From Meandrina meandrites (Eukaryota; Cnidaria; Anthozoa; Scleractinia; Meandrinidae): a stretch of DNA of 64,000 bases. The notes below the pieces were generated by a model. The model was not told the DNA's origin. It did no database searches and worked only from the letters and a program-made list of their open reading frames with translations. The first letter of the stretch is position 1. Each line of letters begins with the position of its first letter. This document shows positions 1 through 12,005 of this stretch, piece by piece. Both the position numbers and the translations under genes were made by a program. Location of the stretch: contig OY855904.1 in the NCBI GenBank assembly GCA_963693305.1, positions 41,021,804 to 41,085,803 on the forward strand, in the 5' to 3' direction.

Positions 1-178
1 TGAGCATGATATTCTTGTGATCAGCGGCAGGGGTCGACCGCAAGAAAAAAGAATTTTCAAAGTTTTAAAAATTCATAAAAAAATTGCGTTTTATCCAAAT
101 CGAATGTTTTTTAGCAGAAGTTCATTGGGTGAAATGTAGAATCAGCTGAGAAATGAAAAAAAAAATGACGTTGTGGCA

Positions 179-474
179 CTTTAATAAAGGGAAGTGGTTA
201 TGAAGCCCGGCAAAGTTCTTTGTTATAAGTTGTTGTTCGCTATATTGGTGGTTGACCGTGCACAAAACCTGACAAAATACAATAGGTGGTTACGTGTGTT
301 CCATGCAACTAACCAATAAAAACATTGCGATTACGTAACTCATGCAAAGTGTATGAGCGCCAAACAAAAGATGTGCACGGTCATGGACCTTCCAACCTAA
401 ATCTTTGCCTCTTTGTTTGCTCCTTTGATGTTTGCCGGGCTTCCTAACCATTTCCTTCTATTAAAATTTACTTA
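179..474. mobile_element. MITE-like element with long diverged inverted arms
   Basis: Two arms of about 95 bp (roughly 181-277 and 366-465) are diverged inverted copies. Both carry AAGCCCGGCAAA-type sequence near the outer end and GACCGTGCACA-type sequence near the inner end. The outer edges read TTTAATA and TATTAAA. There is no coding capacity, so this is a non-autonomous TIR or fold-back element. Superfamily not recognised. Confidence 0.6.
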
Positions 475-514
475 CTGACCACTCAACACTGGAGCTGGTG
501 AATGTTTTTATCCC

Positions 515-640
515 AGGGGGGGAGGGGGACTCCCATATGGAAGGGACGGGGATGCTCGTCGGGAGTTTTGAATTTGACCCCTAAAAGAGACCAATCTGGG
601 CGCGGCCGAAGCTAATGCAGATCCCTAAAAGAGACCATAT
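515..640. repeat. GC-rich dispersed repeat fragment
   Basis: A G-run followed by ACTCCCATATGG and two copies of CCCTAAAAGAGACC. The ACTCCCATAT segment resembles the left end of the G/C-run-bounded element at 62730-63156, so the two are probably relatives. Boundaries are uncertain. Confidence 0.4.
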
Positions 641-853
641 AACGAATCAAAATTCTTTCTTCTTAGTTATTTCTTCGTGTACAACCCTAAACGAAAACTT
701 GACGGCTTAAAATAATGACATTTTGTCAAGAACACACTAAGCGAGACCAAAATCTATCTATTGTTTATCTAACAATAACTTGTAATTTTACAATAATCTT
801 ACGTTTCCAATATATCCAGGATTGAACGTAGCTGTTGTTTTTTACTTGGGAAA

Positions 854-893
854 CTCTTGGAGTTTGACGTCAGCTCTTGGAGTTTGACGTCAG
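854..893. repeat. Two tandem 20-bp units
   Basis: The 20-bp unit CTCTTGGAGTTTGACGTCAG occurs twice head to tail. Its TGACGTCA core is a CRE-like palindrome, but no promoter context is visible. Confidence 0.6.
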
Positions 894-1191
894 CATCACA
901 ACGCGATCATTATGCATAAGATTATGCATAACAAAGCTCCTGAGTAACTTGCTGATGTATTTAACATGATTCGAGGCAATAATGCTTATAATCTAAGAGA
1001 CTCGAGCTTCAATTTGACACTTCAAAAACCCAACTCTGAAAGTTTGAAAAAGAATGTCTCTCATATCGTAGTGCCAAATTATGGAACTCTTCCAAACACG
1101 ATCAAAACAGAACAGTCTGTTGAGTGATTTTAAAGATCTCTTTGCACACTCGGTATCCACGATAACAATCAGCACAAGTACTTGTTTTTTT

Positions 1192-1192
1192 C

Positions 1193-1267
<75 letters not shown>
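1192..1267. repeat. (TTA)n microsatellite
   Basis: About 25 perfect trinucleotide copies. In one plus-strand frame it reads as poly-leucine, which makes an 83-codon open frame that is not a gene. Confidence 0.95.
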
Positions 1268-1268
<1 letters not shown>

Positions 1269-1270
1269 TG

Positions 1271-4200
1271 TAATTGCGATGTCTTGTAATGTATCTTTAC
1301 CACGGTTTTCTTGGAAAACAATTAACTATTAATTGAAGGAATTCCGTATATAAATAAAATTAATAGTCTGTCATGATCAGTCTGTCTGTCACTCGCTTCA
1401 GACCTCTCGTTTAAACACCGCCCACGTTCGCAAAGAAACGATTGTTTTGCACTTATTAAAGAACGGCATAGGTATATTAAGTACATTAAAATCAACTCCA
1501 CTAGAACCAAAACAGTGATATAGTGGCTGTTTTAGAACGACTAACGGAAGTGCTTGGTTCGCGTTTCGTTGCAGAATACATTTCCCTCTGATCTCGGCCA
1601 CTGTGCGCGCGCACAAATTCAGTCAAGCCCGGTTAGCATGTGCGGCGCATTAGGAATGGAGAATTGTCCATTATCGTGCACATGGCTCGCATTTGCGTTT
1701 GTATTTGCGTTACGGTAGTTCACACTTGTGTTTCTTTGCGTTTGCGTTTACTTCACAAGTGTGAACCAAGCATAAGCGTAGACGCAAGCAAGTAAAGCGT
1801 GACTTGTCCGCCATCTTGGAAATAGAATTCAACTGCAACTGCGTATCTTACCTTCCCTTCAATTGCATTTTACGTGTGAACATGGCTTGTGTTTGCGTTT
1901 GCGTGGCTTCAGCTAATGTAAAAGCAAGTTTGCCTTGTGTACTGCTCATTTTAGCCCTCCCCTGGTTTCCTCTTCTGATCGGGCTACAATGAACAATCCG
2001 TGGGTCAAAATCAACTACGTCTGCGAACAAGGACTATATTATGCCAAAAATGAGATATTTCCCCACTCTCCCAGTTCCATCCATCCTTATATAGACATTG
2101 GGTTACCCTGACAAGTGTGTCTATGGCATTTTAAATTTTTGCCCAAGAGTCTCATTCGCCTTCCTATCATGAACGCCACCTAGCGCAATATATTCCAGTC
2201 TAACAAGGGGTCATATTACGTATTTATCGACCAACAGAGAGGGTGAGACCGGAAAATATATAACGAGCTGAAAATATTTGGACAGCGCAGCGAAATTCAT
2301 AGGGCGTGACCGAGAGTCAAACATTTCTTTTCTGTTCGACCCAAGCAGATAGTGTTAAGTCATATCAGATTTCTTTCAACTCGATTTGCGTTTCCAGACT
2401 CAAAGGGTAAGGGAGGGGAAAGGAGAAGGAGAGAGTGAGATGGAGGAGAGGGCGTGGTAGACACGCCTATGCATGGGGACAGAACTCCGAGTCAAACTGA
2501 GGAGCTGGACCCTGTTTTCACTCTCCCGCTCTTTTTATCATTTTTCTTCCGTTTCGTTTCTTGTTTACTTGATCCCATCAAAAGTGGGCATTGAACAGGC
2601 TTTGATATAAGGGAACCCTTGTGGGCGTCATTGTATACATTTTGCCTCAGTAACATAAACCTTTGCGTAGAGAAGGCTACATGCTATATATGTTATAGAC
2701 TACATATTTTCAAAAGAGCTTGTGAAACTTTTAATCGGCCACATTTCCGTTTTTTTTCGTGTAATGCATATTAAAACTGCACAATTCTTAGGTGGCAAAA
2801 AGCACTAACGAGGCTATACATTCTTTCTAAACCTTTTTGTGTTTTCAAACCCCTATCACAGAAAAAGCATTTAATACCATCGGGCTTAAAAACTTACAGC
2901 GAAAAGTAATCATGCTATATTCTCTCAATATTCAGAATTGCTCTTTTTTAGCTTGATCAGAAACTGAAGCACTTATGCTAATGAGGCAATTATTGTAAAC
3001 AAGGATTCCCCTATGAAGAAACCACACAGGACAAAAAAAAACAACTTTAATTCTTTATTCCTCTGCAAATATGTCTATTTATAACTCAGCGATTAATTTC
3101 AGCGCGCTCAGGTAGTATAAAACAGATCATATATCCCCTCTGATTTGATATCAGTCGCCAAATTTGGCAACTCAAAACGAACGAACAAATTCACCTTTTC
3201 AAGTCTAACATTTTTTACCAAATCACAATAATTACGTGGTGATATTCCCTGTTACGTGGTGATTATACTTTTTTACCGCGATAAAGCGCGTTGCTGAAAT
3301 TAATCGGAGGGTAATAAATTAAATAAACCTCTTTCTGGCTTGCTGGTATATTGGAGAACAATGCCCTTGGCCGAGAGAGTTTATATTCCGAGACCTTTTA
3401 TGAGATGATTGTTCTTTGCTAGTTATTATTTTATTCTATGGCTATTTTATTTACTCTGTTTGAACGTATGTTAATGCGCATATTGCCTTTTCAGACGGGA
3501 CCATTAGAAAAGTTATTGGGGAAGCATAAAACCAAATCGTCCAGTGCAAACAAAGCAGGAAATAGACTTCATCTCACCTTAGCGCAACTGCTACTCAGCA
3601 AATAAGAGCTAAAAATACTTAGAGTTCTAGATAGCCCCCTTAACTTTACAAATGGCCCATCTCTGCAAGTATCACGTTTTTGTTTAACATATCACGCCAT
3701 TCTACTGATGCCATCTGTTGTGGCGTACCTTTTATTCCCATCAGTGATTAGATTGTCAGTATTCAATCCCTTTTAGTAAAGAGTTATTTTATATATACCT
3801 TCATCTTGAAATAATGCTCATGAATGCCATCATATCATTCTTTTGTAATTACTCTGTAATAATATTCAATGTTGAATCTGCTGAGTCGGCACGGCTATAA
3901 CCGTTGAAAGAGTGGATTGTCTTAAACCGTACGTGGAACGAGATCTTAAGAGAAACTGACTACAACACCCAGAAAATGCAAAAAGTAATACTGGTCAGGT
4001 TTTTATTTTATTAGTTAGTATGCCCACTCTCGACGATACTTCCCTAAAATCACCTTATACCCAGATCTCAATCGTCCTTGGTGGGACAAGCCGCCTCTAT
4101 CCCGAAACCTAACTAGTGTGATTAGCAGATAATTTCTCCTAACATGGCATCTCAGTAAGCTGACCAATAAACAAGTAAGAATACTTTCTCAAATAGACGA

Positions 4201-5580
4201 TAGTCTTGCTGTAATATCAAATTCTAATTATAAGAACTTGAAAATTCGCATTTCACGGCAGCCCAACTGATGTTACCAAAATATTAGAGATGTTTGCACA
4301 AGAATATTCAAAACTTGTTTGTCAAAAACGACTGAAAATATTGCGCATGACAATCTTGTTTCCAGACACCGCGAATCTATTATTTATCACCAAGAGCCAA
4401 AACGCTTACCGAATACGCCCAGGCATTGGTAACGACAGTGTTTGTATAGTAACATCAATATGGCTTTTGTGATGTCATGGGAAAACGCACTATTTACAAC
4501 GATCCATGCGCATGCGTTTTTCATTGAGCAAATGCAAAAGACTACCTGTCCAAGAGTATCAGTTCAGTTTCCGTTGGATATTCATGTGAAGTGTATCTGC
4601 TCTAAGTGTAGGCTGCAATGGTCCAAGAAAGAACTGCAAGATGCTGCTCTATGATCATCGCTCTTTGAAGATACAGACGAACTGGCTGAGTAACTCACTA
4701 GAACCGCATTTGTGTGGAGAACCAAGCTGTAGGCTGCGTAGGTCCATGGCAGGTCTGCTGGTCTGTAGTGACTCCAACTGACAACAAGACGACAGCTTAG
4801 GATCATTGCGATGTGCGCATGAAGAATTGGTGTCGCCGCTGACTCTGGCACTGCAGGTACAGGAACTGTGTGGCTGATCTGTGCTGACTTGGCAGATCGA
4901 TCCACTGCTGAAAATAGAAGTAAAAGGATCGAAGTCTGCAAATATTTTAAAAAGTCGTATAGTGCTTCTCAAACTGATCAACAACTTTTTAGAGTTAAAA
5001 CAAAGGAAATTCAGAACCACGATATAGTTTGGATATGTGATCTTAATTAATTAGCATAGATTTTTATAATTTTGTTTCTAGATTTTCTCCGTAGTGTAAA
5101 GTTTCAACTACAAAGATGTATCAAACACTTGAGGAAGTATTTCATTACATTTCCAAGCACCTCGATCTAGCTCGAAGTTCGTTAAAAAATACTTCGCTGC
5201 GCGTCTTATTTTAAACTCTCTTCTCGGTGTTTGAAAATGTGATGAAACAGCCTCTTGAGTCTTTGATATGTCTTTACATATGTTTGATATGTTACATGAA
5301 ATAAATGGAGTTAAAAACTCACATGTTTTCGCGAGACCGTGTTGTTTCCGAGAACAAAACACTTAAAATTGAAGAACCACGAAGAATCATAAGGTCTGTC
5401 AGGTCGCGGAGAGGATGAACCTCGGATCCCGTATACTTCAGGGTATATCGCTGAAGGCTTGCTATGTTGTCCGTGATCACGGATTGTACGAAGATACCCA
5501 TGTGACTTTACGTTGCCAGGTACTCGGCGATTTGCGGTTGGAGTTGTGGTTGGAATGATGCTGATTACGTGCGAAGCTGA
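1271..5580. other. Non-coding, no recognised feature
   Basis: AT-rich sequence with only short open frames on either strand. I see no protein-family motif, RNA gene or terminal inverted repeat that I can support. There is a local GTTTGCGTTT-rich stretch near 1690-1920. Confidence 0.5.
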
Positions 5581-5607
5581 AAAATATTAAGCGTACTACA
5601 CAACAAA

Positions 5608-5653
5608 GGAAAGGAAAGGAAAGGAAACGAAAGCAAAGGAAAGGAAAGGAAAG
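5608..5653. repeat. (GGAAA)n microsatellite
   Basis: Imperfect pentanucleotide array of the GGAAA type with a few substitutions. Confidence 0.85.
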
Positions 5654-6450
5654 AGACAGAACGATATGTGAAAAGAAAATGAAAAAAATGGTTAAAACAT
5701 TCTTTATCTACGATGACCTGTAGTATGTAAATAGAAAACTTCGATATCGCGGTATGAAATGGTACCCTAATTAGGTCAAACGAAAAGGAACGTTTAAAGC
5801 TATACGGAGGTCCTACAAGTCCCCCACTCCACTCCCCCCCCCCCCCTCTCCCCCAAAGTCTCCTCTCACAAGTAATTTATCTACTGCCATATCATACTTA
5901 TCACCCCTGCATAACCGAATACGCTCCTGCGAGTCTAACATATGTGTTTGAACAGAACATAGAAGATACTGCATCTATGATGGTTCCCTACCTTCCGAGC
6001 GTAAGTACCCGAGGGCTGCTTGTCTTACGGACACTGAAAGCTCCATGTGCAACTTCTCACGGTCTGGAGCTTCTGTGGCTGCAGAGAAGTAAGGTTCTCC
6101 TACACTCGCGACTGCTTCGCCTTTGATGTCGTTGGGTCATCACCAAATCAGAACACTTGGAAGTGCGACTGGTTAAATATACAATTGTCCGAGAGTTTTC
6201 CGTGTTTATTTCGCTGCTACTTTTCAATTCTAAGCGGGACCCATCATTTAGTGGCAACCAGTTTCTTTAGAGCACTTCATGGATGCATCAGTAGACATAA
6301 CAGATACGGGCTACAAGAATGTCACTACAATGTCTCAGATACCTACCAGAGCTGCAGCAAAATTCGGTACACGCTCGGAGGACGAAAATCTCGACTGCAA
6401 GTACATCCATGGGCGAGAATCCTTCAGTGAGGGGATTTAGATTCAGTACA
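5654..6450. other. Non-coding with poly-C tract
   Basis: Contains a C-rich run near 5820-5852 and short open frames of up to 127 codons that show no recognisable domain. No gene called. Confidence 0.45.
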
Positions 6451-6454
6451 GCAC

Positions 6455-9400
6455 ATTCCCCGAAAATGGGCGATTTAATACGTCTCAGTTCCGTTGAAAA
6501 ATGCGCCATGTCCCCGAACAATAAACGATTTGTTAAAACACTGTTGACTTGGAGGAATTCGCTATGTTGCCAAAATTAGACCGTAAAATTCAGCATGTCC
6601 AGCTTATTTGTAGAAATATGCTTTGTCCCCGAAAATAAACGATTTAGCATTTCCAGTTTATTTGTAGAAGTGCGCTTAGTCCTCGAAAATGGACGATTTA
6701 GCATGTGCAGTTTATTTGTAGAAATGCGCTTTGTCCCCGAAAATGGAGGATTTAGTATTTCCAATTCATTTGTAGAAATGCGCTTAGTCCCCGAAAATGG
6801 ACGATGTAGCATGTCAAGTTTATTTGAAGAAATGCGCTTAGTCCCCGAAAATAAACGATTTAGCATTTCCAGTTTATTTGTAGAAATGCGCTTTGTCCCC
6901 GAAAATGGACGATTTAGCATGTCCAGTTTATTTGTAGAAATGAGCTTTGTCCCCGAAAATGGACGATTTAGCATGTCCAGTTTATTTGTAGAAATGCGCT
7001 TTGTCCCCGAAAATGGACGATTTAGCATGTCCAGTTTATTTGTAGAAGTGCGCTTAGTCCCCGAAAATGCACGATTTAGCATGTCAAGTTTATTTGTAGA
7101 AATGCCCTTTGTCCCCGAAAATGGACGATTTAGCATTTCAAGTTTATTTGAAGAAATGCGCTTAATCCCCGAAAATGGACGAGTTAGCAAGTCCAGTTTG
7201 TTGGAAGAGATGCGCTTAGTCCCCGAAAATGGACGATTTACCATGTCCAGTTTATTTGTAGAAATGCGCTTAGTCCCGAAAATAGACGATTTAGCATGTC
7301 CACTTTATTTGTAGAAATGCGCTTAGTGCCGATAATAGACGATTTAGCATGTCCACTTTATTTGAAGAAATGCGCTTAGTCCCTGTAAATGAACGATTTA
7401 GCATGTCCAGTTTATTTGTAGAAAAGCGCTTTGTCCCCGAAAATAGACGATTTAGCATGTCCAGTTTATTTGTAAAACTGTGCTTTGTCCACGAAAATAG
7501 ACGATTTAGCATGTCCAGTTTATTTGTAAAACTGTGCTTTGTCATCGAAAATGGACGATTTAGCATGTGCAGTTTATTTGTAGAAATGCGCTTAGTCCCG
7601 AAAATAGACGATTTAGCATGTCCACTTTATTTGAAGAAATGCGCTTAGTCCCTGTAAATGAACGATTTAGCATGGACAGTTTATTTGTAGAAAAGCGCTT
7701 TGTCCCCGAAAATAGACGATTTAGCATGTCCAGTTTATTTGTAAAACTGTGCTTTGTCTTCGAAAATAGACGATTTAGCATGTCCAGTTTATTTGTAAAA
7801 CTGTGCTTTGTCCTAGAAAATGGACGATTTAGAATGTGCAGTTTATTTGTGGAAATGCGCTTTGTCCCCGAAAATGGAGGATTTAGTATTTCTAATTTAT
7901 TTGTAGAAATGCGCTTAGTCCCCGAAAATGGACGATGTAGCGAGTCCAGTTTATTGGAAGAGATGCGCTTTGTCCCCGAAATTAGACGATTTAGCGTGTC
8001 CAGTTTATTTGTAAAACTGTGCTTTGTCCCCGAAAATAGACGATTTAGCATGTCCAGTTTATTTGTAAAACTGTGCTTTGTCCTCGAAAATGGACGATTT
8101 AGCATGTGCAGTTTATTTGTAGAAATGCGCTTAGTCCCCGAAAATGGACGATGTAGCATGTCCAGTTTATTTGAAAAAATGTGCTCAGTCCCCGAAAATG
8201 GACGATTTAGCATTTCCAGTTTATTTGTTGAAATGCGCTTTGTCCCCGAAAATGGACGATTTAGCATGTCCAGTTCATTTGTAGATATGCGGTTTGTCGC
8301 AGAAAATGGACGATTTAGCATGTCCAGTTTATTTGTAGAAATGAGCTTTGTCCCCGAAAATGGACGATTTAGCATGTCCAGTTTATTTGTAGAAATGCGC
8401 TTTGTCCCCGAAAATGGACGATTTAGCATAGCCACTTTATTTGAAGAAATGCGCTTAGTCCCTGTAAATGAACGATTTAGCAAGTCCAGTTTCTTTGTAG
8501 AAAAGCGCTTTGTCCCCAAAAATAGACGATTTATCATGTCCAGTTTATTTGTAAAACTGTGCTTTGTCCCCGAAAATAGACGATTTAGCATGTGCAGTTT
8601 ATTTGTAAAACTGTGCTTTGTCCCCGAAAATAGACGATTTATCATGTCCAGTTTATTTGTAAAACTGTGCTTTGTCCTCGAAAATGGACGATTTAGCATG
8701 TGCAGTTTATTTGTAGAAATGCGCTTCGTCCCGAAAATGGACGATTTAGCATGTCCACTTTATTTGAATAAATGCGCTTAGTCCCTGTAAATGAACGATT
8801 TAGCATGGCCAGTTTATTTGTAGAAATGCGCTTTGTCCCCGAAAATAGACGATTTAGCATGTCCACTTTATTTGAAGAAATGCGCTTAGTCCCTGTAAAT
8901 GAACGATTTAGCATTTCCAGTTTATTTGTAGAAATGCGCTTTGTCCCCGAAAATGGACGATTTAGCATGTCCAGTTCATTTGTAGATATGCGCTTTGTCG
9001 CCGAAAATGGACGATTTAGCATGTCCAGTTTATTTGTAGAAATGCGCTTTGTCCCCGAAAATGGACGATTCAGCATGTCCAGTTTATTTGTAGAAATGCG
9101 CTTTGTCCCCGAAAACGGACGATTTAGCATGTCCAGTTTATTTGTAGAAATGCGTTTTGTCCCCGAAAACGGACGATTTAGCATGTCCAGTTTATTTGTA
9201 GAAATGCGCTTTGTCCCCAAAAATGGACGATTTAGGATGTCCAGTTTATTTGTAGAAATGCGCTTTGTCTTCGAAAACGGACGATTTAGCATGTCCAGTT
9301 TATTTGTAGAAATGCGCTTTGTCTTCGAAAATGGACGATTCAGCATGTCCAGTTTATTTGTAGAAATGCGCTTTGTCCCCGAAAACGGACGATTTAGCAT

Positions 9401-12005
9401 GTCCAGTTTATTTGTAGAAATGCGTTTTGTCCCCGAAAACGGACGATTTAGCATGTCCAGTTTATTTGTAGAAATGCGCTTTGTCCCCAAAAATGGACGA
9501 TTTAGGATGTCCAGTTTATTTGTAGAAATGCGCTTTGTCTTCGAAAACGGACGATTTAGCATGTCCAGTTTATTTGTAGAAATGCGCTTTGTCCCCGAAA
9601 ACGGACGATTTAGCATGTCCAGTTTATTTGTAGAAATGCGCTTTGTCCCCGAAAATGGACGATTTAGCATGTCCAGTTTATTTGTAGAAATGCGCTTTGT
9701 CCCCGAAAACGGACGATTTAGCATGTCCAGTTTATTTGTAGAAATGCGCTTTGTCCCCGAAAATGGACGATTTAGGATGTCCAGTTTATTTGTAGAAATG
9801 CGCTTTGTCTTCGAAAACGGACGATTTAGCAGGTCCAGTTTATTTGTAGAAATGCGCTTTGTCCCTGTAAATGAACGATTTGGCATGTCCAGTTTATTTT
9901 TAGAAATGCGCTTAGTCCCCGAAAACGGACGATTTAGTATGTCCATTTTATTTGTAGAAATGTCCTTTGTCCCCGAAAACGGACGATTTAGCATCTCCAG
10001 TTTATTTGTAGAAATGCGCTTTGTCCCTGTAAATGAACGATTTGGCATGTTCAGTTTATTTGTAGAAATGCGCTTTGTCCCCGAAAACGGACGATTTAGC
10101 ATGTCCAGTTTATTTGTAGAAATGCGCTTTGTCCCTGTAAATGAACGATTTGGCATGTCCAGTTTATTTTTAGAAATGCGCTTTGTCCCCGAAAATAGAC
10201 GATTTAGCATGTCCAGTTTATTTGTAGAAATGCGTTTTGTCCCCGAAAACGGACGATTTAGCATGTCCAGTTTATTTGTAGAAATGCGCTTTGTCCCCAA
10301 AAATGGACGATTTAGGATGTCCAGTTTATTTGTAGAAATGCGCTTTGTCTTCGAAAACGGACGATTTAGCATGTCCAGTTTATTTGTAGAAATGCGCTTT
10401 GTCCCCGAAAACGGACGATTTAGCATGTCCAGTTTATTTGTAGAAATGCGCTTTGTCCCCGAAAATGGACGATTTAGCATGTCCAGTTTATTTGTAGAAA
10501 TGCGCTTTGTCCCCGAAAACGGACGATTTAGCATGTCCAGTTTATTTGTAGAAATGCGCTTTGTCCCCGAAAATGGACGATTTAGGATGTCCAGTTTATT
10601 TGTAGAAATGCGCTTTGTCTTCGAAAACGGACGATTTAGCAGGTCCAGTTTATTTGTAGAAATGCGCTTTGTCCCTGTAAATGAACGATTTGGCATGTCC
10701 AGTTTATTTTTAGAAATGCGCTTAGTCCCCGAAAACGGACGATTTAGTATGTCCATTTTATTTGTAGAAATGTCCTTTGTCCCCGAAAACGGACGATTTA
10801 GCATCTCCAGTTTATTTGTAGAAATGCGCTTTGTCCCTGTAAATGAACGATTTGGCATGTTCAGTTTATTTGTAGAAATGCGCTTTGTCCCCGAAAACGG
10901 ACGATTTAGCATGTCCAGTTTATTTGTAGAAATGCGCTTTGTCCCTGTAAATGAACGATTTGGCATGTCCAGTTTATTTTTAGAAATGCGCTTTGTCCCC
11001 GAAAATAGACGATTTAGCATGTCCAGTTTATTTGTAGAAATGCGCTTAGTCCCCGAAAATGGACGATTTAGCATGTCCACTTTATTTGAAGAAATGCGCT
11101 TTGTCCCTGTAAATGAACGATTTGGCATGTCCAGTTTATTTGTAGAAATGCGCTTTGTCCCCGAAAACGGACGATTTAGCATGTCCAGTTTATTTGTAGA
11201 AATGCGCTTTGTCCCCGAAAATGGACGATTTAGCATGTCCAGTTTATTTGTAGAAATGCGCTTTGTCCCCGAAAACGGACGATTTAGCATGTCCAGTTTA
11301 TTTGTAGAAATGCGCTTTGTCCCCGAAAATGGACGATTTAGGATGTCCAGTTTATTTGTAGAAATGCGCTTTGTCTTCGAAAACGGACGATTTAGCAGGT
11401 CCAGTTTATTTGTAGAAATGCGCTTTGTCCCTGTAAATGAACGATTTGGCATGTCCAGTTTATTTGTAGAAATGCGCTTTGTCCCCGAAAATAGACGATT
11501 TAGCATGTCCAGTTTATTTGTAGAAATGCGCTTTGTCCCCGAAAATAGACGATTTAGCATGTCCAGTTTATTTGTAGAAATGCGCTTTGTCCCCGAAAAT
11601 GGACAATTTAGCATGCCCAGTTTATTTGTTGAACTGTGCTTTGCCCCCGAAAATAGACGATTTAGCATTACCAGTTTATTTTGTAGAAATGCGCTTTGTC
11701 CCCGAAAATATACGATTTAGCATGTCCAGTTTATTTGTAGAAATGCGCTTTGTCCCCGAAAATGGACGATTTAGCATGCCCAGTTTATTTGTTGAACTGT
11801 GCTTTGCCCCCGAAAATAGACGATTTAGCATTACCAGTTTATTTTGTAGAAATGCGCTTTGTCCCCGAAAATAGACGATTTAGCATGTCCAGTTTATTTG
11901 CAGAAATGCGCTTTGTCCCCGAAAATAGACGATTTAGCATGCCCAGTTTATTTGTTGAACTGTGCTTTGCCCCCGAAAATAGACGATTTAGCATTACCAG
12001 TGTTT
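6455..12005. repeat. 54-bp satellite array, about 100 units
   Basis: The unit is 54 bp, for example CAGTTTATTTGTAGAAATGC followed by GCTTTGTCCCCGAAAATGG and ACGATTTAGCATGTC. A short decayed flank (6455-6588) precedes the regular array. The period is 18 codons and the consensus lacks stops in two frames, so long open frames appear on both strands (8772-11720 plus, 8693-11668 minus). Single-base deletions in the CCCC run (near 7275, 7598 and 8731) and an extra T near 11678 break those frames, so coding constraint is unlikely. Unit subtypes are visible, such as TTTGTAAAACTGTGC and CCTGTAAATGAACG, and they recur in blocks. Confidence 0.95.
9391..11010. repeat. 810-bp higher-order repeat, two tandem copies
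   Basis: Positions 9391-10200 and 10201-11010 contain the same series of 15 variant 54-bp units in the same order. They match at every position I compared. Marker variants (GCAGGTCC, GTCCATTTTA, TGTCCTTTGT, GTTCAGTTT) recur exactly 810 bp apart. A partial third copy follows from about 11160 to 11460. This implies a recent block duplication. Confidence 0.9.

Noticed and set aside
1081..1332. 83-codon frame with a long poly-leucine run
   Set aside because: Produced by the (TTA)n microsatellite.
4442..5020. Overlapping 70-121 codon frames on both strands
   Set aside because: No recognisable domain, no splice or start context stronger than background, and opposite-strand frames are equally open.
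8693..11720. Overlapping ~980-990 codon open frames on both strands
   Set aside because: They are the 54-bp satellite read in its stop-free frames. Single-base indels elsewhere in the array break the frame and no non-repeat domain is present.
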